Positions 1 through 7,304 of a DNA stretch of 12,060 nt are shown here, piece by piece. How positions within the stretch are numbered: the first letter of the stretch is position 1; each line of letters starts with the position of its first letter. The DNA is taken from assembly GCA_905236925.1 (NCBI GenBank), contig CAJOQS010000102.1:1-12060 (forward strand), written 5' to 3'. The notes beneath the pieces were generated by a model. That model had not been told where the DNA came from. It searched no databases and was given only the letters and a program-made list of their open reading frames with translations. The position numbers were made by a program, and so were the translations under genes. This DNA comes from an uncultured Lachnospiraceae bacterium (GTDB taxonomy: Bacteria; Bacillota; Clostridia; Lachnospirales; Lachnospiraceae).

Positions 1-1
1 C

Positions 2-3000
2 TCCAACAGGCTGACAGATGCGGTCGGCGGCAGCCGCATCCGCTGCATAATGGAGGACTCAAGGGGATACATGTGGGTATCGACCTATACGGGAGGTAAA
101 GGGTTGGTCCGTGTGACTCCGAACGGATATATTAAAGAATTCACAATGAAGAACGGAATGCCGAGCAACGAGATCCGTGCGACTATCGAAAGCCGTGACG
201 GCAGTATACTGGCCGGCACCAACGGCGGAGTTGCTGTCATCAGGGACGGTATTGTCATCCGGATCGTTGGCGCGGATAAAGGCATGAGGAACACGACCAT
301 CCTGACAGTCGAGGAAGGACCGGACGGAACGATCTATGCCGGATCGGACGGAGACGGTATTTATGTCATAGAGGGCGACCGGGTATCGAGACTCGGAAGA
401 AGCGAGGGTCTTACGAGTGATGTCGTTATGCGCATTAAATGGGATGAGCAGAGAGAGGTCTTCTGGATCGTAACATCCAACTCGATCGAATACCTGAAGA
501 ACGGCGTCCTTACGACCGTGACAAGCTTCCCGTACAATAACAACTATGACCTGTATTTTAACCGCGAAGGTGAAATGTGGATCCTTTCATCGTATGGGAT
601 CTACCATGTGAATACAGACGAAATGCTCACGGACAGGGTAGAAAACTACAGGCTGTATACGATAGCCAACGGTCTTCCCTATTCCCTGACCAGTAACGCC
701 TACAGTGCGTCCGACAGGGAAGGAAACCTGTATATGGCCGGAAGAAAAGGCGTAATACGGGTCAATATAGACAACTTCTTCGAGGGAAATGTCGAGATCA
801 AAACGGCGCTGAATTCAATCTACTGTGACGGAGAAAAGATCCTGCCGGATACGGAAGGAGTATACCGTATCCCGGCTTCAAGAGGACGAATCAGGATAAC
901 GCCGGCGGTGCTCGATTATACGAACACCAATCCTCCGGTCAGGATCTTTCTTGAAGGAAGGGATGAAAGCGGCACCGCAGTTGCGAGAGAAAAACTGTCT
1001 CCCGTGGAATACACTGACCTGCCCTACGGTAATTATACATTCCGTATTCAGGTGCTTTCGGCCGACGGGCTGGAAGTGCTTTCGGACAATGCTTTCTTGA
1101 TAGTTAAAAAAGCGCGTGTCGGTGAGCTTGTTGCAGTTCGTATCGTTATGATCGCTCTTATAGCGGCTGCTACGGGCTGGATAGTATGGCGCTTCCTGAA
1201 ATCCACTATTATCAACCGCCAGTATGAGGCCATCAGTCAGGCCAAGGATGAAGCTGACAGAGCCAATGCGGCCAAGTCGAGATTCCTCGCCAATATGTCG
1301 CATGAAATACGTACGCCCATAAACACGATCATGGGAATGAATGAAATGGCCCTCCGTGAAGATGCAACGGGTGTGCCTAAGACGTATTTCATGTCGATGA
1401 TGAATTACTCGCTCGATATCAGAAACGCGTCGGAATCGCTGCTCGGACTGGTCAATGACCTGCTTGACATGTCAAAGATCGAATCCGGAAAGATGAATCT
1501 GGTCGAGCAGGAGTATGACGTTCAGGATATGCTTCGCTCGGTCGTTTCGATGATACGCTCGAGGAGTACGCAAAAAGAGCTTACATTTGATGTCGTGGTT
1601 GATGAGATACTTCCGGGAAGGCTGTACGGCGATGAGGGAAAGATCAGGCAGATACTTCTGAACCTCCTGACCAATGCCGTGAAATATACCCGGCACGGAG
1701 GTCTCTGCCTCGATGTTTCCATGACCGAGCGTTCGGATGATATGTGCAGACTTCGTTTCTCGGTCAAGGACACGGGAATAGGTGTAAAACCCGAGGATAA
1801 GGATAAGCTATTCGAAGCTTACGAGCGCCTTGATGAGGAGAGCAACAGCGGAATACAGGGAACAGGTCTCGGACTGGATATCTCGAAGAAGTTTGCAGAT
1901 CTCATGAACGGAAGCCTGACCTGTGAGAGTGTTTACGGAGAGGGCTCGGAATTTATACTGTCAATCGGGCAGCGCATAGTGGATGCAGCGCCCGTGGGAG
2001 TCTTTACCGAGCATGACGCGAACGAGGCAAAGGGACCCTATGTTCCTCAGTTTGTGGCTCCGGATGCCGATATTCTCGTAGTCGACGATACTCCGATGAA
2101 CCTGAATATCATCAAGGGCCTTCTTAAAGCCACGAAGGTCTTCGTTACGACTGCGTCAAGCGGCGAGGAATGTCTTGAACTCCTTGAGAACAGCAGCTTC
2201 AATGTTGTTCTGCTCGATCATATGATGCCCGGAATGGACGGTGTCGAAACCCTCGCAAAGATACGCGAGAAGTACAAGGATCTTCCGGTATACGCCCTTA
2301 CGGCCAATGCATCTGCCGGAGAAGCGTTCTACCGCTCGAAAGGCTTCAACGGGTATCTTTCAAAGCCTGTAGACAGCCGGGCGCTGGAAAAGGCGATCAT
2401 GAGCCACCTGCCCGAGGAGATCATTCAGAAGCCTTCGCTCGAGGCTCAGAGCGAGGAGCTGACCGAATTACCCGAGAATCTGCTGTGGATCAGAGAGACC
2501 GAAGGTATCGACGCGGATGCGGGAATTGCGAATTCGGGCGGCATAACGAATTACATTTTTGCGCTTAAACTGTTCCTTGAAACGATAGATGACAACGTTA
2601 GAGTATTGACTAATGCTCTCGACGGGAGCAATATCAGATTATACACAATAAAGGTCCATGCCCTTAAAAGCTCCGCGAGGATAATCGGTGCCGCGGCATT
2701 GTCAAGGCTTGCCGAAGAACTGGAGAATGCCGGCAACAACGGCGACACGCTATTTATCTCGGAGCACGCGGATGAGCTTATACGCGATTACCTTGCATAT
2801 AAGGACAAACTCGCGGGGCTTGAAGAAGCGGAAGAGCAGGAAGGGCAGACGGAAGAAAGCGGCAGCAGGGAGCCAAAACCCGAAGCAATGCTGAAGGATG
2901 CCTATTCCGCCCTTAAAGAAATGATACCGCAGATGGATTACGATGCGGTCGAGGTAATACTTGACCAGCTCGCTGAATACAGGCTTCCTCCGGAGGATGA

Positions 3001-3082
3001 AGGGATCATGAAGGAGCTCAGGCACAAGCTGAAGCTCTTTGACTGGGACGGCATGGAAGCACTGACGGAACAAAAGGATTGA
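2..3082 (+). CDS. Hybrid sensor histidine kinase with propeller sensor, receiver and HPt (5'-partial)
   Basis: The reading frame is open from base 2, and the first ATG (50) lies inside a propeller repeat (IRCIMEDSRGYMWVS), so the gene begins upstream of the window. Counting from that Met, about five Reg_prop-type repeats fill residues 1-250 (pattern ED..G..W..T..G). A Y_Y_Y-like beta domain follows (about 270-350), then one membrane helix (about 363-384) and a short coiled linker. Next come HisKA (phospho-His 418 in NMSHEIRTP, bases 1301-1303), HATPase_c (N box with Asn542, DTGIGV, GTGLGL), a receiver (DD at 679-680, phospho-Asp 723 in LLDHMMPGMDG, Lys in LSKPVD) and HPt (His870 in KVHALKSS). 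After an acidic linker there is a helical tail (about 945-1005). These proteins sense an extracellular ligand, often carbohydrate-related, through the propeller and relay phosphate His-Asp-His. All catalytic residues are present. The next gene is the likely final acceptor. The ligand cannot be told from sequence. Confidence 0.95.
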   Translation, partial: SNRLTDAVGGSRIRCIMEDSRGYMWVSTYTGGKGLVRVTPNGYIKEFTMKNGMPSNEIRATIESRDGSILAGTNGGVAVIRDGIVIRIVGADKGMRNTTILTVEEGPDGTIYAGSDGDGIYVIEGDRVSRLGRSEGLTSDVVMRIKWDEQREVFWIVTSNSIEYLKNGVLTTVTSFPYNNNYDLYFNREGEMWILSSYGIYHVNTDEMLTDRVENYRLYTIANGLPYSLTSNAYSASDREGNLYMAGRKGVIRVNIDNFFEGNVEIKTALNSIYCDGEKILPDTEGVYRIPASRGRIRITPAVLDYTNTNPPVRIFLEGRDESGTAVAREKLSPVEYTDLPYGNYTFRIQVLSADGLEVLSDNAFLIVKKARVGELVAVRIVMIALIAAATGWIVWRFLKSTIINRQYEAISQAKDEADRANAAKSRFLANMSHEIRTPINTIMGMNEMALREDATGVPKTYFMSMMNYSLDIRNASESLLGLVNDLLDMSKIESGKMNLVEQEYDVQDMLRSVVSMIRSRSTQKELTFDVVVDEILPGRLYGDEGKIRQILLNLLTNAVKYTRHGGLCLDVSMTERSDDMCRLRFSVKDTGIGVKPEDKDKLFEAYERLDEESNSGIQGTGLGLDISKKFADLMNGSLTCESVYGEGSEFILSIGQRIVDAAPVGVFTEHDANEAKGPYVPQFVAPDADILVVDDTPMNLNIIKGLLKATKVFVTTASSGEECLELLENSSFNVVLLDHMMPGMDGVETLAKIREKYKDLPVYALTANASAGEAFYRSKGFNGYLSKPVDSRALEKAIMSHLPEEIIQKPSLEAQSEELTELPENLLWIRETEGIDADAGIANSGGITNYIFALKLFLETIDDNVRVLTNALDGSNIRLYTIKVHALKSSARIIGAAALSRLAEELENAGNNGDTLFISEHADELIRDYLAYKDKLAGLEEAEEQEGQTEESGSREPKPEAMLKDAYSALKEMIPQMDYDAVEVILDQLAEYRLPPEDEGIMKELRHKLKLFDWDGMEALTEQKD

Positions 3083-3095
3083 AAGGAGAACTGCA

Positions 3096-3857
3096 ATGTC
3101 ATTGAACAGAATGGTGATCCTCGGACCCAAGGAGAGCTTTATCATCAGAGTTCTTATGAAAAAGGTCAGGGATTCGAGATGTGAGTGTGACTATCTGCCT
3201 CTGGATGTTGACAGTATCAATCACGACCTTAATGACGAGGGACTTCTGGTGGCACTCTACATTGACGAAGAAGAAAAGCCTCTTCCGAATGTCATACATT
3301 TTCTCGTGGACCGTGCCCAGGAGAAGGACCTCAGGATTATTCTGATCGGCGAAACAGGCGACATCAAAACATATGAAGCCATGATACCTTCGGGTCTCAT
3401 CTACAGAACTTTCGAGCGGCCGGTTGACAATGAGGACTTCATAAAGTCGGTCATCGACTTCTTCAGGAAGAAGGCTACCGGAGAGTTCAGAAAGCGCCTG
3501 CTCATAGTCGATGACGATCCGCAGTACCTTGCGATGGTCCGCGGATGGCTCAAGGAGGAGTACAATGTCACGATGGCCAATTCAGGACTTCAGGCTATCA
3601 AGTGGCTCGGCAGGAATAAGGTCGACCTGATCCTTCTTGACCACGAAATGCCAGTAACATCGGGGCCTCAGGTCCTCGAAATGCTCAGGAGCGACGAGGA
3701 GACCAGGGACATTCCGGTCATGTTCCTGACAGGCAAGGGCGATAAGGACAGTGTTATGGCCGTCGTTGCATTAAGACCCGAGGGCTACTTCCTGAAAAAT
3801 ATCAAAAAGGATGAGCTTCTCGAAAAGCTGCAGGAATTCTTTATCATGCATAAATAG
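3096..3857 (+). CDS. Response regulator, degenerate receiver plus intact receiver, no output domain
   Basis: This cytoplasmic protein of 253 aa has two receiver-like modules and nothing else. The C-terminal module (about 133-253) is complete: acidic triplet Asp139-141 in LLIVDDDP, phospho-Asp182 in LILLDHEMP, Thr in MFLTGKG and the conserved Lys in GYFLKN. The N-terminal module (about 4-125) has the receiver alternation of strands and helices. However, strand 1 is RMVILGPKES with no acidic pair, and the usual Lys-Pro after strand 5 is Arg-Pro (FERPVDNEDF), so it looks like a pseudo-receiver used for dimerisation or docking. The start is supported by AAAGGAG at 3082-3088, 7 bases upstream. It lies 13 bases after the hybrid kinase, so it is probably co-transcribed and is the natural acceptor from the HPt. 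No HTH, GGDEF, EAL or other effector domain is visible; output must be through a partner, possibly the next gene (inference). Confidence 0.92.
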   Translation: MSLNRMVILGPKESFIIRVLMKKVRDSRCECDYLPLDVDSINHDLNDEGLLVALYIDEEEKPLPNVIHFLVDRAQEKDLRIILIGETGDIKTYEAMIPSGLIYRTFERPVDNEDFIKSVIDFFRKKATGEFRKRLLIVDDDPQYLAMVRGWLKEEYNVTMANSGLQAIKWLGRNKVDLILLDHEMPVTSGPQVLEMLRSDEETRDIPVMFLTGKGDKDSVMAVVALRPEGYFLKNIKKDELLEKLQEFFIMHK

Positions 3858-3880
3858 ATAAGATAGAGGAGAATCTCTTA

Positions 3881-6238
3881 ATGTATGATCTGATCAGAAC
3901 CTATCAGATGGATATTATGCTCGTCCTGTGCTCCGCAAGCGGAACCATAGCCGTGCTCCTGCTGTTTACCCGTTTTCTTACTACGAGACGAAAACTGGTA
4001 TTGTTCAACATGGAGGTCCTCTCGGCGCTGCTTCTGGGATTTGACAGACAGGCATATATTTATTCGGGAGATATCAGCCATACCGGCTGGGTCATGGTAA
4101 GACTCTCCAATTTCATGGTTTTCTTTCTGACATCGGCTATCGTTCTGGCGTTCAACCTCTTTCTGATGGATCTTTTTACGGGAGAGGGCAAAGTCAGGGA
4201 AAGTGTTCCTGTCCGCCTTAAAGCGGTAATGGGCATAGCGGTAGTCGGAATGATCATGTCCGTTGTATCTGCTTTTACAGGACTGTATTATTATTTTGAC
4301 GATCAGAACATCTATCACAGAGGAGCGGGGTTCCTCATCGCTTATATCATTCCGGTCATATGCCCTCTGATACAGTACACCGTAGTCAGGCAGTATCGTA
4401 AGAGCCAGAGCCGGTTTATCAACATCGCGCTTACTCTTTATATCTTTTTTCCGCTCGCTGCGGGTATCATTCAGATCTTTGCGTACGGTCTTTCCATCGT
4501 AAATATGGCGATGGTCATCGTTTCCGTATCGCTGTATATCTTTACCTATCTCGATATCAACGACACCGCTGTCAGGGCGCATGAGCTCGAACTGCAGAAC
4601 CTTGAAGAAGAACAGAAGGGCATGAAGCGTCTTTTTGACCAGACTGCCACTGCTTTCGTCGAGTCCGTCGAGAAAAGGGAGGCGTTCCTTGAAGGCCATT
4701 CCCTGAAGGCCGCTTCGATCGCAAAGAGGATAGCCGGGGAAGCCGGAAAAAGCGAAGAGGAATGCGACAGGGTCTATTACGCAGCTCTCCTTAACAATGT
4801 GGGAACAGCTTCGCTCACCGACAGTAAGATAGAAGAAGCCGGCATATCCGGAGAACAGGGTGAAGCCGCGCGGCGCGAGAAGGCACAGATCACAAACGAG
4901 ATCCTTTCGGGCATTACGGAGTATCCCTATCTGAGCGAGGTTGCGGGCGCAAGCCATGAAAGGTTTGACGGCAGCGGATATCCCAACGGTCTTGCAGGAG
5001 AAGATATTCCCGAAATGGCAAGGATCGTCGCAGTCGCGGAAGCCTACGCCGAGATGAAGTCGGAGACGGCGGACAGGGAGGCGCTTCCCGACCAGATGAT
5101 AAGGGAAGCGTTTGTAAAAGAGTCGGGCCTCGCATACGATCCGGATTATTCCGACATCATGATACGGATCATTGATGAGAACAAGAGCTTTGACAAGGAA
5201 AATGAAAGAACTGTCGGGAAAGAGCTTACCTGCGGCAGCTACAGGGACAGCATCTCAACCGGAGTCAGAGTGTCCGGAAAAGAAGTAACGATCAGATTCT
5301 CCTTCGAGCCTACGAGAAAGGAAAGCGGTCTTTTCTGCGATCCTTCGCTGATACTTTTTGATTCCTTCGACCACCGCGTCCATGACAACGGCAAGGCGAT
5401 AGAAGCATATCATTATCTCGAATACGGCGAGTTCTGGTTTGACGGACGAAGCATAGCAACAAACATCAGCGATATGAGCACGGCTGTTGAGCCCGCGCCT
5501 GCCGGTGCTGAGGAGCGAGGATACGTCATCAGGGCCGGAAGGTACGAGGACCATCTGAAGCTTGTGCTCGAAAGTCCGGAGGGAACTGTCGAGACCATCA
5601 TTGCTCTCCCGGACAGCACATCTGCTTCATATATCGCTCTTACGGGTGAAAACTGCAGGTTGTCGGATATCACCGTTGAATATGGCGAAGAGGAACTGAC
5701 AGAGGACGCCATCCCGAGGATCTCGGATAAAAAGAGCTTTATCGACAGGATCGAGTCGGATATTCCGAATGTTCAGATCGACAGGACACTGTCGGCGTTC
5801 ACGCGCGGGATAGAGATAACCGACGGACTCAGGCTGCGGTTCTTCTCGATGAGCCTGCCTTCGTCGTCTCTGGTATGGCATTGCCCGTATGTTCTTCTGT
5901 TCTCGTCCGATGACGGAGAGGTCCACGGAAGCAATTATCACGAGTATGTGCTCGTGAAGCTGAACGGAGAAAAGGAGGATAAACAGGAATATGCCTCCAA
6001 TTCGTTCAGAATGAAGAAAACCGAGGAATTCCCCGGATGGGACAGGTGGAAGGATTCCTGCCGGGAGGGCATGGAGTTTGAGGTACGCTTCAGGAAGAAG
6101 GGGAACAGGATCACGATCGGAGCGGTAAATATGGGGATCACGGTTGAAGATACTCTGGTGATCAATGACGGCGCGGAGCATGTATACGCGGCACTGACCG
6201 GTGACCAGGTCGCACTGACCGATATCAGGATACTGTGA
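3881..6238 (+). CDS. 7TM protein with degenerate HD-GYP domain and two C-terminal beta-rich repeats
   Basis: This integral membrane signalling protein has 785 aa. Seven hydrophobic segments occupy about 10-32, 39-58, 70-99, 110-135, 146-167, 178-201 and 205-226, resembling the 7TM region of some clostridial kinases. A charged helix (about 228-265) leads into an HD-GYP fold (about 266-425). The fold is recognisable by EGHS (His273) and HERFDGSGYPNGL (359-371). The HD metal-binding dyad, however, is Asn305-Asn306 (NNVGT in place of HDIGK), the double His before the GYP motif is Ser-His, and the late VAD..DA motif is VAEAYAEM. c-di-GMP hydrolysis is therefore unlikely; a pseudo-enzyme that senses or scaffolds is more plausible. 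The C-terminus (about 447-785) is a tandem duplication of a beta-rich domain ending in ALTGENCRLSDI and ALTGDQVALTDI. The start has AGAGGAGA at 3865-3872. It is 23 bases after the response regulator, in the same operon. Domain order and motifs are seen; the function is inferred. Confidence 0.9.
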   Translation: MYDLIRTYQMDIMLVLCSASGTIAVLLLFTRFLTTRRKLVLFNMEVLSALLLGFDRQAYIYSGDISHTGWVMVRLSNFMVFFLTSAIVLAFNLFLMDLFTGEGKVRESVPVRLKAVMGIAVVGMIMSVVSAFTGLYYYFDDQNIYHRGAGFLIAYIIPVICPLIQYTVVRQYRKSQSRFINIALTLYIFFPLAAGIIQIFAYGLSIVNMAMVIVSVSLYIFTYLDINDTAVRAHELELQNLEEEQKGMKRLFDQTATAFVESVEKREAFLEGHSLKAASIAKRIAGEAGKSEEECDRVYYAALLNNVGTASLTDSKIEEAGISGEQGEAARREKAQITNEILSGITEYPYLSEVAGASHERFDGSGYPNGLAGEDIPEMARIVAVAEAYAEMKSETADREALPDQMIREAFVKESGLAYDPDYSDIMIRIIDENKSFDKENERTVGKELTCGSYRDSISTGVRVSGKEVTIRFSFEPTRKESGLFCDPSLILFDSFDHRVHDNGKAIEAYHYLEYGEFWFDGRSIATNISDMSTAVEPAPAGAEERGYVIRAGRYEDHLKLVLESPEGTVETIIALPDSTSASYIALTGENCRLSDITVEYGEEELTEDAIPRISDKKSFIDRIESDIPNVQIDRTLSAFTRGIEITDGLRLRFFSMSLPSSSLVWHCPYVLLFSSDDGEVHGSNYHEYVLVKLNGEKEDKQEYASNSFRMKKTEEFPGWDRWKDSCREGMEFEVRFRKKGNRITIGAVNMGITVEDTLVINDGAEHVYAALTGDQVALTDIRIL

Positions 6239-6246
6239 CTTAATGC

Positions 6247-6275
6247 TTGCATACTTGCGGAGCGGAGTCTATAAT
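6247..6275 (+). promoter_or_regulatory. Sigma-A type promoter for the cytidylate kinase-like gene
   Basis: TTGCAT (6247-6252) and a perfect TATAAT (6270-6275) are separated by 17 bases. The -35 matches the consensus only in TTG, but the -10 and spacing are ideal. Transcription would start near 6282, giving an untranslated leader of about 55 bases. The 82-base gap has no visible terminator for the upstream operon, so some read-through is possible. Confidence 0.65.
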
Positions 6276-6286
6276 GTATAAAAAAG

Positions 6287-6304
6287 TTGCGAAGCGATTC
6301 GCGA
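6287..6304 (+). other. Small 5'-UTR hairpin with GCGA tetraloop
   Basis: TTGCGAA (6287-6293) pairs with TTCGCGA (6298-6304), including one G-U pair, around the loop GCGA, which fits the stable GNRA class. It would sit about 5 bases into the transcript from the promoter at 6247-6275 and about 24 bases before the ribosome binding site. It could protect the 5' end of the mRNA. There is no U-run, so it is not a terminator. Confidence 0.4.
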
Positions 6305-6327
6305 GGTTGGCCTTTTATCTGTGAAGT

Positions 6328-6333
6328 GGGAGG
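6328..6333 (+). promoter_or_regulatory. Ribosome binding site that decides the kinase start
   Basis: GGGAGG is followed 5 bases later by ATG at 6339. An in-frame GTG at 6321 lies upstream of this site and has no ribosome binding site of its own. The ATG also places MDKILTISRQ directly at the start of the nucleotide-binding motif, as is usual in this family. The ATG is preferred. Confidence 0.75.
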
Positions 6334-6338
6334 AAAGA

Positions 6339-6950
6339 ATGGATAAAATACTTACTATCAGCAGACAATATGGAAGCGGCGGACGTGAGATAGGACAGAA
6401 GCTCGCTCAGGGATGGGGGATCCCTTTTTATGACAACGAGCTGATAACACGCGCGGCCAAGGAAAGCGGCTTTGCCGAGATCGCGTTTGAAACTGCCGAG
6501 TCAAGGGCGAACAACTCACTGCTGTACTCCATAGCGAGGGGAACCTCTACGTTCGGAAATCAGGAGATCGGCTTCTCCAATCTCTCACTCGACGACAGGA
6601 TCTATCTCGCGCAGGCGGATGTCATCAGGCAGTGTGCGGCGGAAGGCCCCTGCGTTATAGTCGGAAGGTGTGCGGATTACATTCTCCGCAAGCTCGATAA
6701 CACCGTTAACATATTTGTATATGCCGACCTTCCCTTCAGGGCGGAACGTGCGGTCAGGATCGACGGCATGAGCCCCGAGAAGATCGAGGACAGTATTTTA
6801 AAGATCGACAAGCGGAGGGCCAACTACCACAACTTCCATACCGGTGAGAAGTGGGGCAAGATAGAGAACTACTCGCTCTGTATCAACTCCGCAAAGGTTG
6901 GAATCGACAAAGCGGTTGAAGTTATCCGTGCTTACGTCGACGGAATGTGA
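6339..6950 (+). CDS. Cytidylate kinase-like family protein
   Basis: This is a cytoplasmic P-loop NMP-kinase-like protein of 203 aa, close to the usual length of about 200 for the Cytidylate_kin2 (cytidylate kinase-like) group. The N-terminal ITISRQYGSGGREIG-type loop (residues 6-19) is the variant phosphate-binding loop of this family. IVGRCADYIL (107-116) and the basic segment KIDKRRANYHNF (155-166), probably the lid, also fit. It is not the canonical Cmk that phosphorylates CMP: this group is widespread in Clostridia, often next to membrane or signalling genes, and its substrate is generally not established. It has its own promoter and terminator, so it is a single-gene unit and need not belong functionally with either flanking operon. 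The start was chosen as ATG 6339 because of the ribosome binding site at 6328-6333. Confidence 0.9.
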   Translation: MDKILTISRQYGSGGREIGQKLAQGWGIPFYDNELITRAAKESGFAEIAFETAESRANNSLLYSIARGTSTFGNQEIGFSNLSLDDRIYLAQADVIRQCAAEGPCVIVGRCADYILRKLDNTVNIFVYADLPFRAERAVRIDGMSPEKIEDSILKIDKRRANYHNFHTGEKWGKIENYSLCINSAKVGIDKAVEVIRAYVDGM

Positions 6951-6958
6951 AAAACATG

Positions 6959-6994
6959 AGACAGATCCTTGGGATACGGGATCTGTCTTTTTTA
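6959..6994 (+). terminator. Rho-independent terminator after the cytidylate kinase-like gene
   Basis: AGACAGATCC (6959-6968) pairs perfectly with GGATCTGTCT (6979-6988) across a 10-base loop, followed by a T-run (6988-6993). The stem begins 9 bases after the stop codon. This is the clearest transcription terminator in the window and separates the kinase gene from the ABC cassette. Confidence 0.9.
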
Positions 6995-7023
6995 TTGCCT
7001 GCGTAGTGCTTCTCTGAACGTGA

Positions 7024-7191
7024 TTTGAGAATAATTCCCGCATGGTGACATATCCGGATATGTACATAGGTAAGACTGTTAAAATGAAGGGCATCTATGC
7101 GCGCTTCAGCGACGAGGCTACAGGCGAAAACTACAATGCCTGCATCATTCAGGACGCGACCGCGTGCTGTGCGCAGGGGATTGAATTCTGA
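7024..7191 (+). pseudogene. Truncated relic of a CCAQGIEF-type exported protein
   Basis: The frame is open from 7024 to the TGA at 7189-7191. From ATG 7042 it encodes 49 residues that include PDMYIGKTVKMKGIY, ACIIQDATACC and AQGIEF. I recognise this pattern (P-D/E-x-Y-x-G-K-T-x-K-M-K-G ... A-C-I-I-x-D-A-T-A-C-C-x-Q-G-I-E-F) from small, usually secreted or lipoprotein-like proteins of Clostridia, where it is preceded by a signal peptide and followed by several dozen more residues. Both are missing here. No ribosome binding site precedes ATG 7042, and a stop cuts the frame just after GIEF. I read it as a decayed fragment, though a functional 49-aa microprotein cannot be excluded. It is the only coding trace in the 354-base gap between 6951 and 7304. 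Family identity is from memory, not from a search. Confidence 0.55.
7048..7063. repeat. 16-bp perfect palindrome
   Basis: ACATATCCGGATATGT equals its own reverse complement. It lies within the gene relic, about 165 bases upstream of the candidate -35 box of the ABC cassette and about 55 bases after the terminator. It could be an operator half buried in degenerate coding sequence, or it could be chance. Confidence 0.4.
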
Positions 7192-7227
7192 AATCAAATC
7201 TTAAACGAAAATTAATGGAACCGATAG

Positions 7228-7256
7228 TTGTTTCAGCGCGTCTAATTGTGTAAGAT
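7228..7256 (+). promoter_or_regulatory. Candidate promoter of the ABC cassette
   Basis: TTGTTT (7228-7233), 17 bases, then TAAGAT (7251-7256). Both boxes are imperfect but the spacing is ideal. It lies between the upstream terminator and the ATPase gene, where a promoter is needed. Transcription would begin near 7263, about 42 bases before the start codon. Confidence 0.4.
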
Positions 7257-7304
7257 TAAGATACACCTAGTATCGAATGAGAGGAGCATGATCAAGGTTA
7301 TAGC

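Noticed and set aside
50..52. ATG 50 as the true start of the hybrid kinase
   Set aside because: It falls in the middle of a propeller repeat, the frame stays open to base 2, and no ribosome binding site or signal sequence is present.
3878..4957. Long minus-strand frame of 359 codons opposite the 7TM gene
   Set aside because: It is antisense to a clearly coding gene with recognisable domains, has no sensible membrane or domain pattern (rich in Arg, His and Asp from reversed codons) and no promoter or ribosome binding site. It is a shadow.
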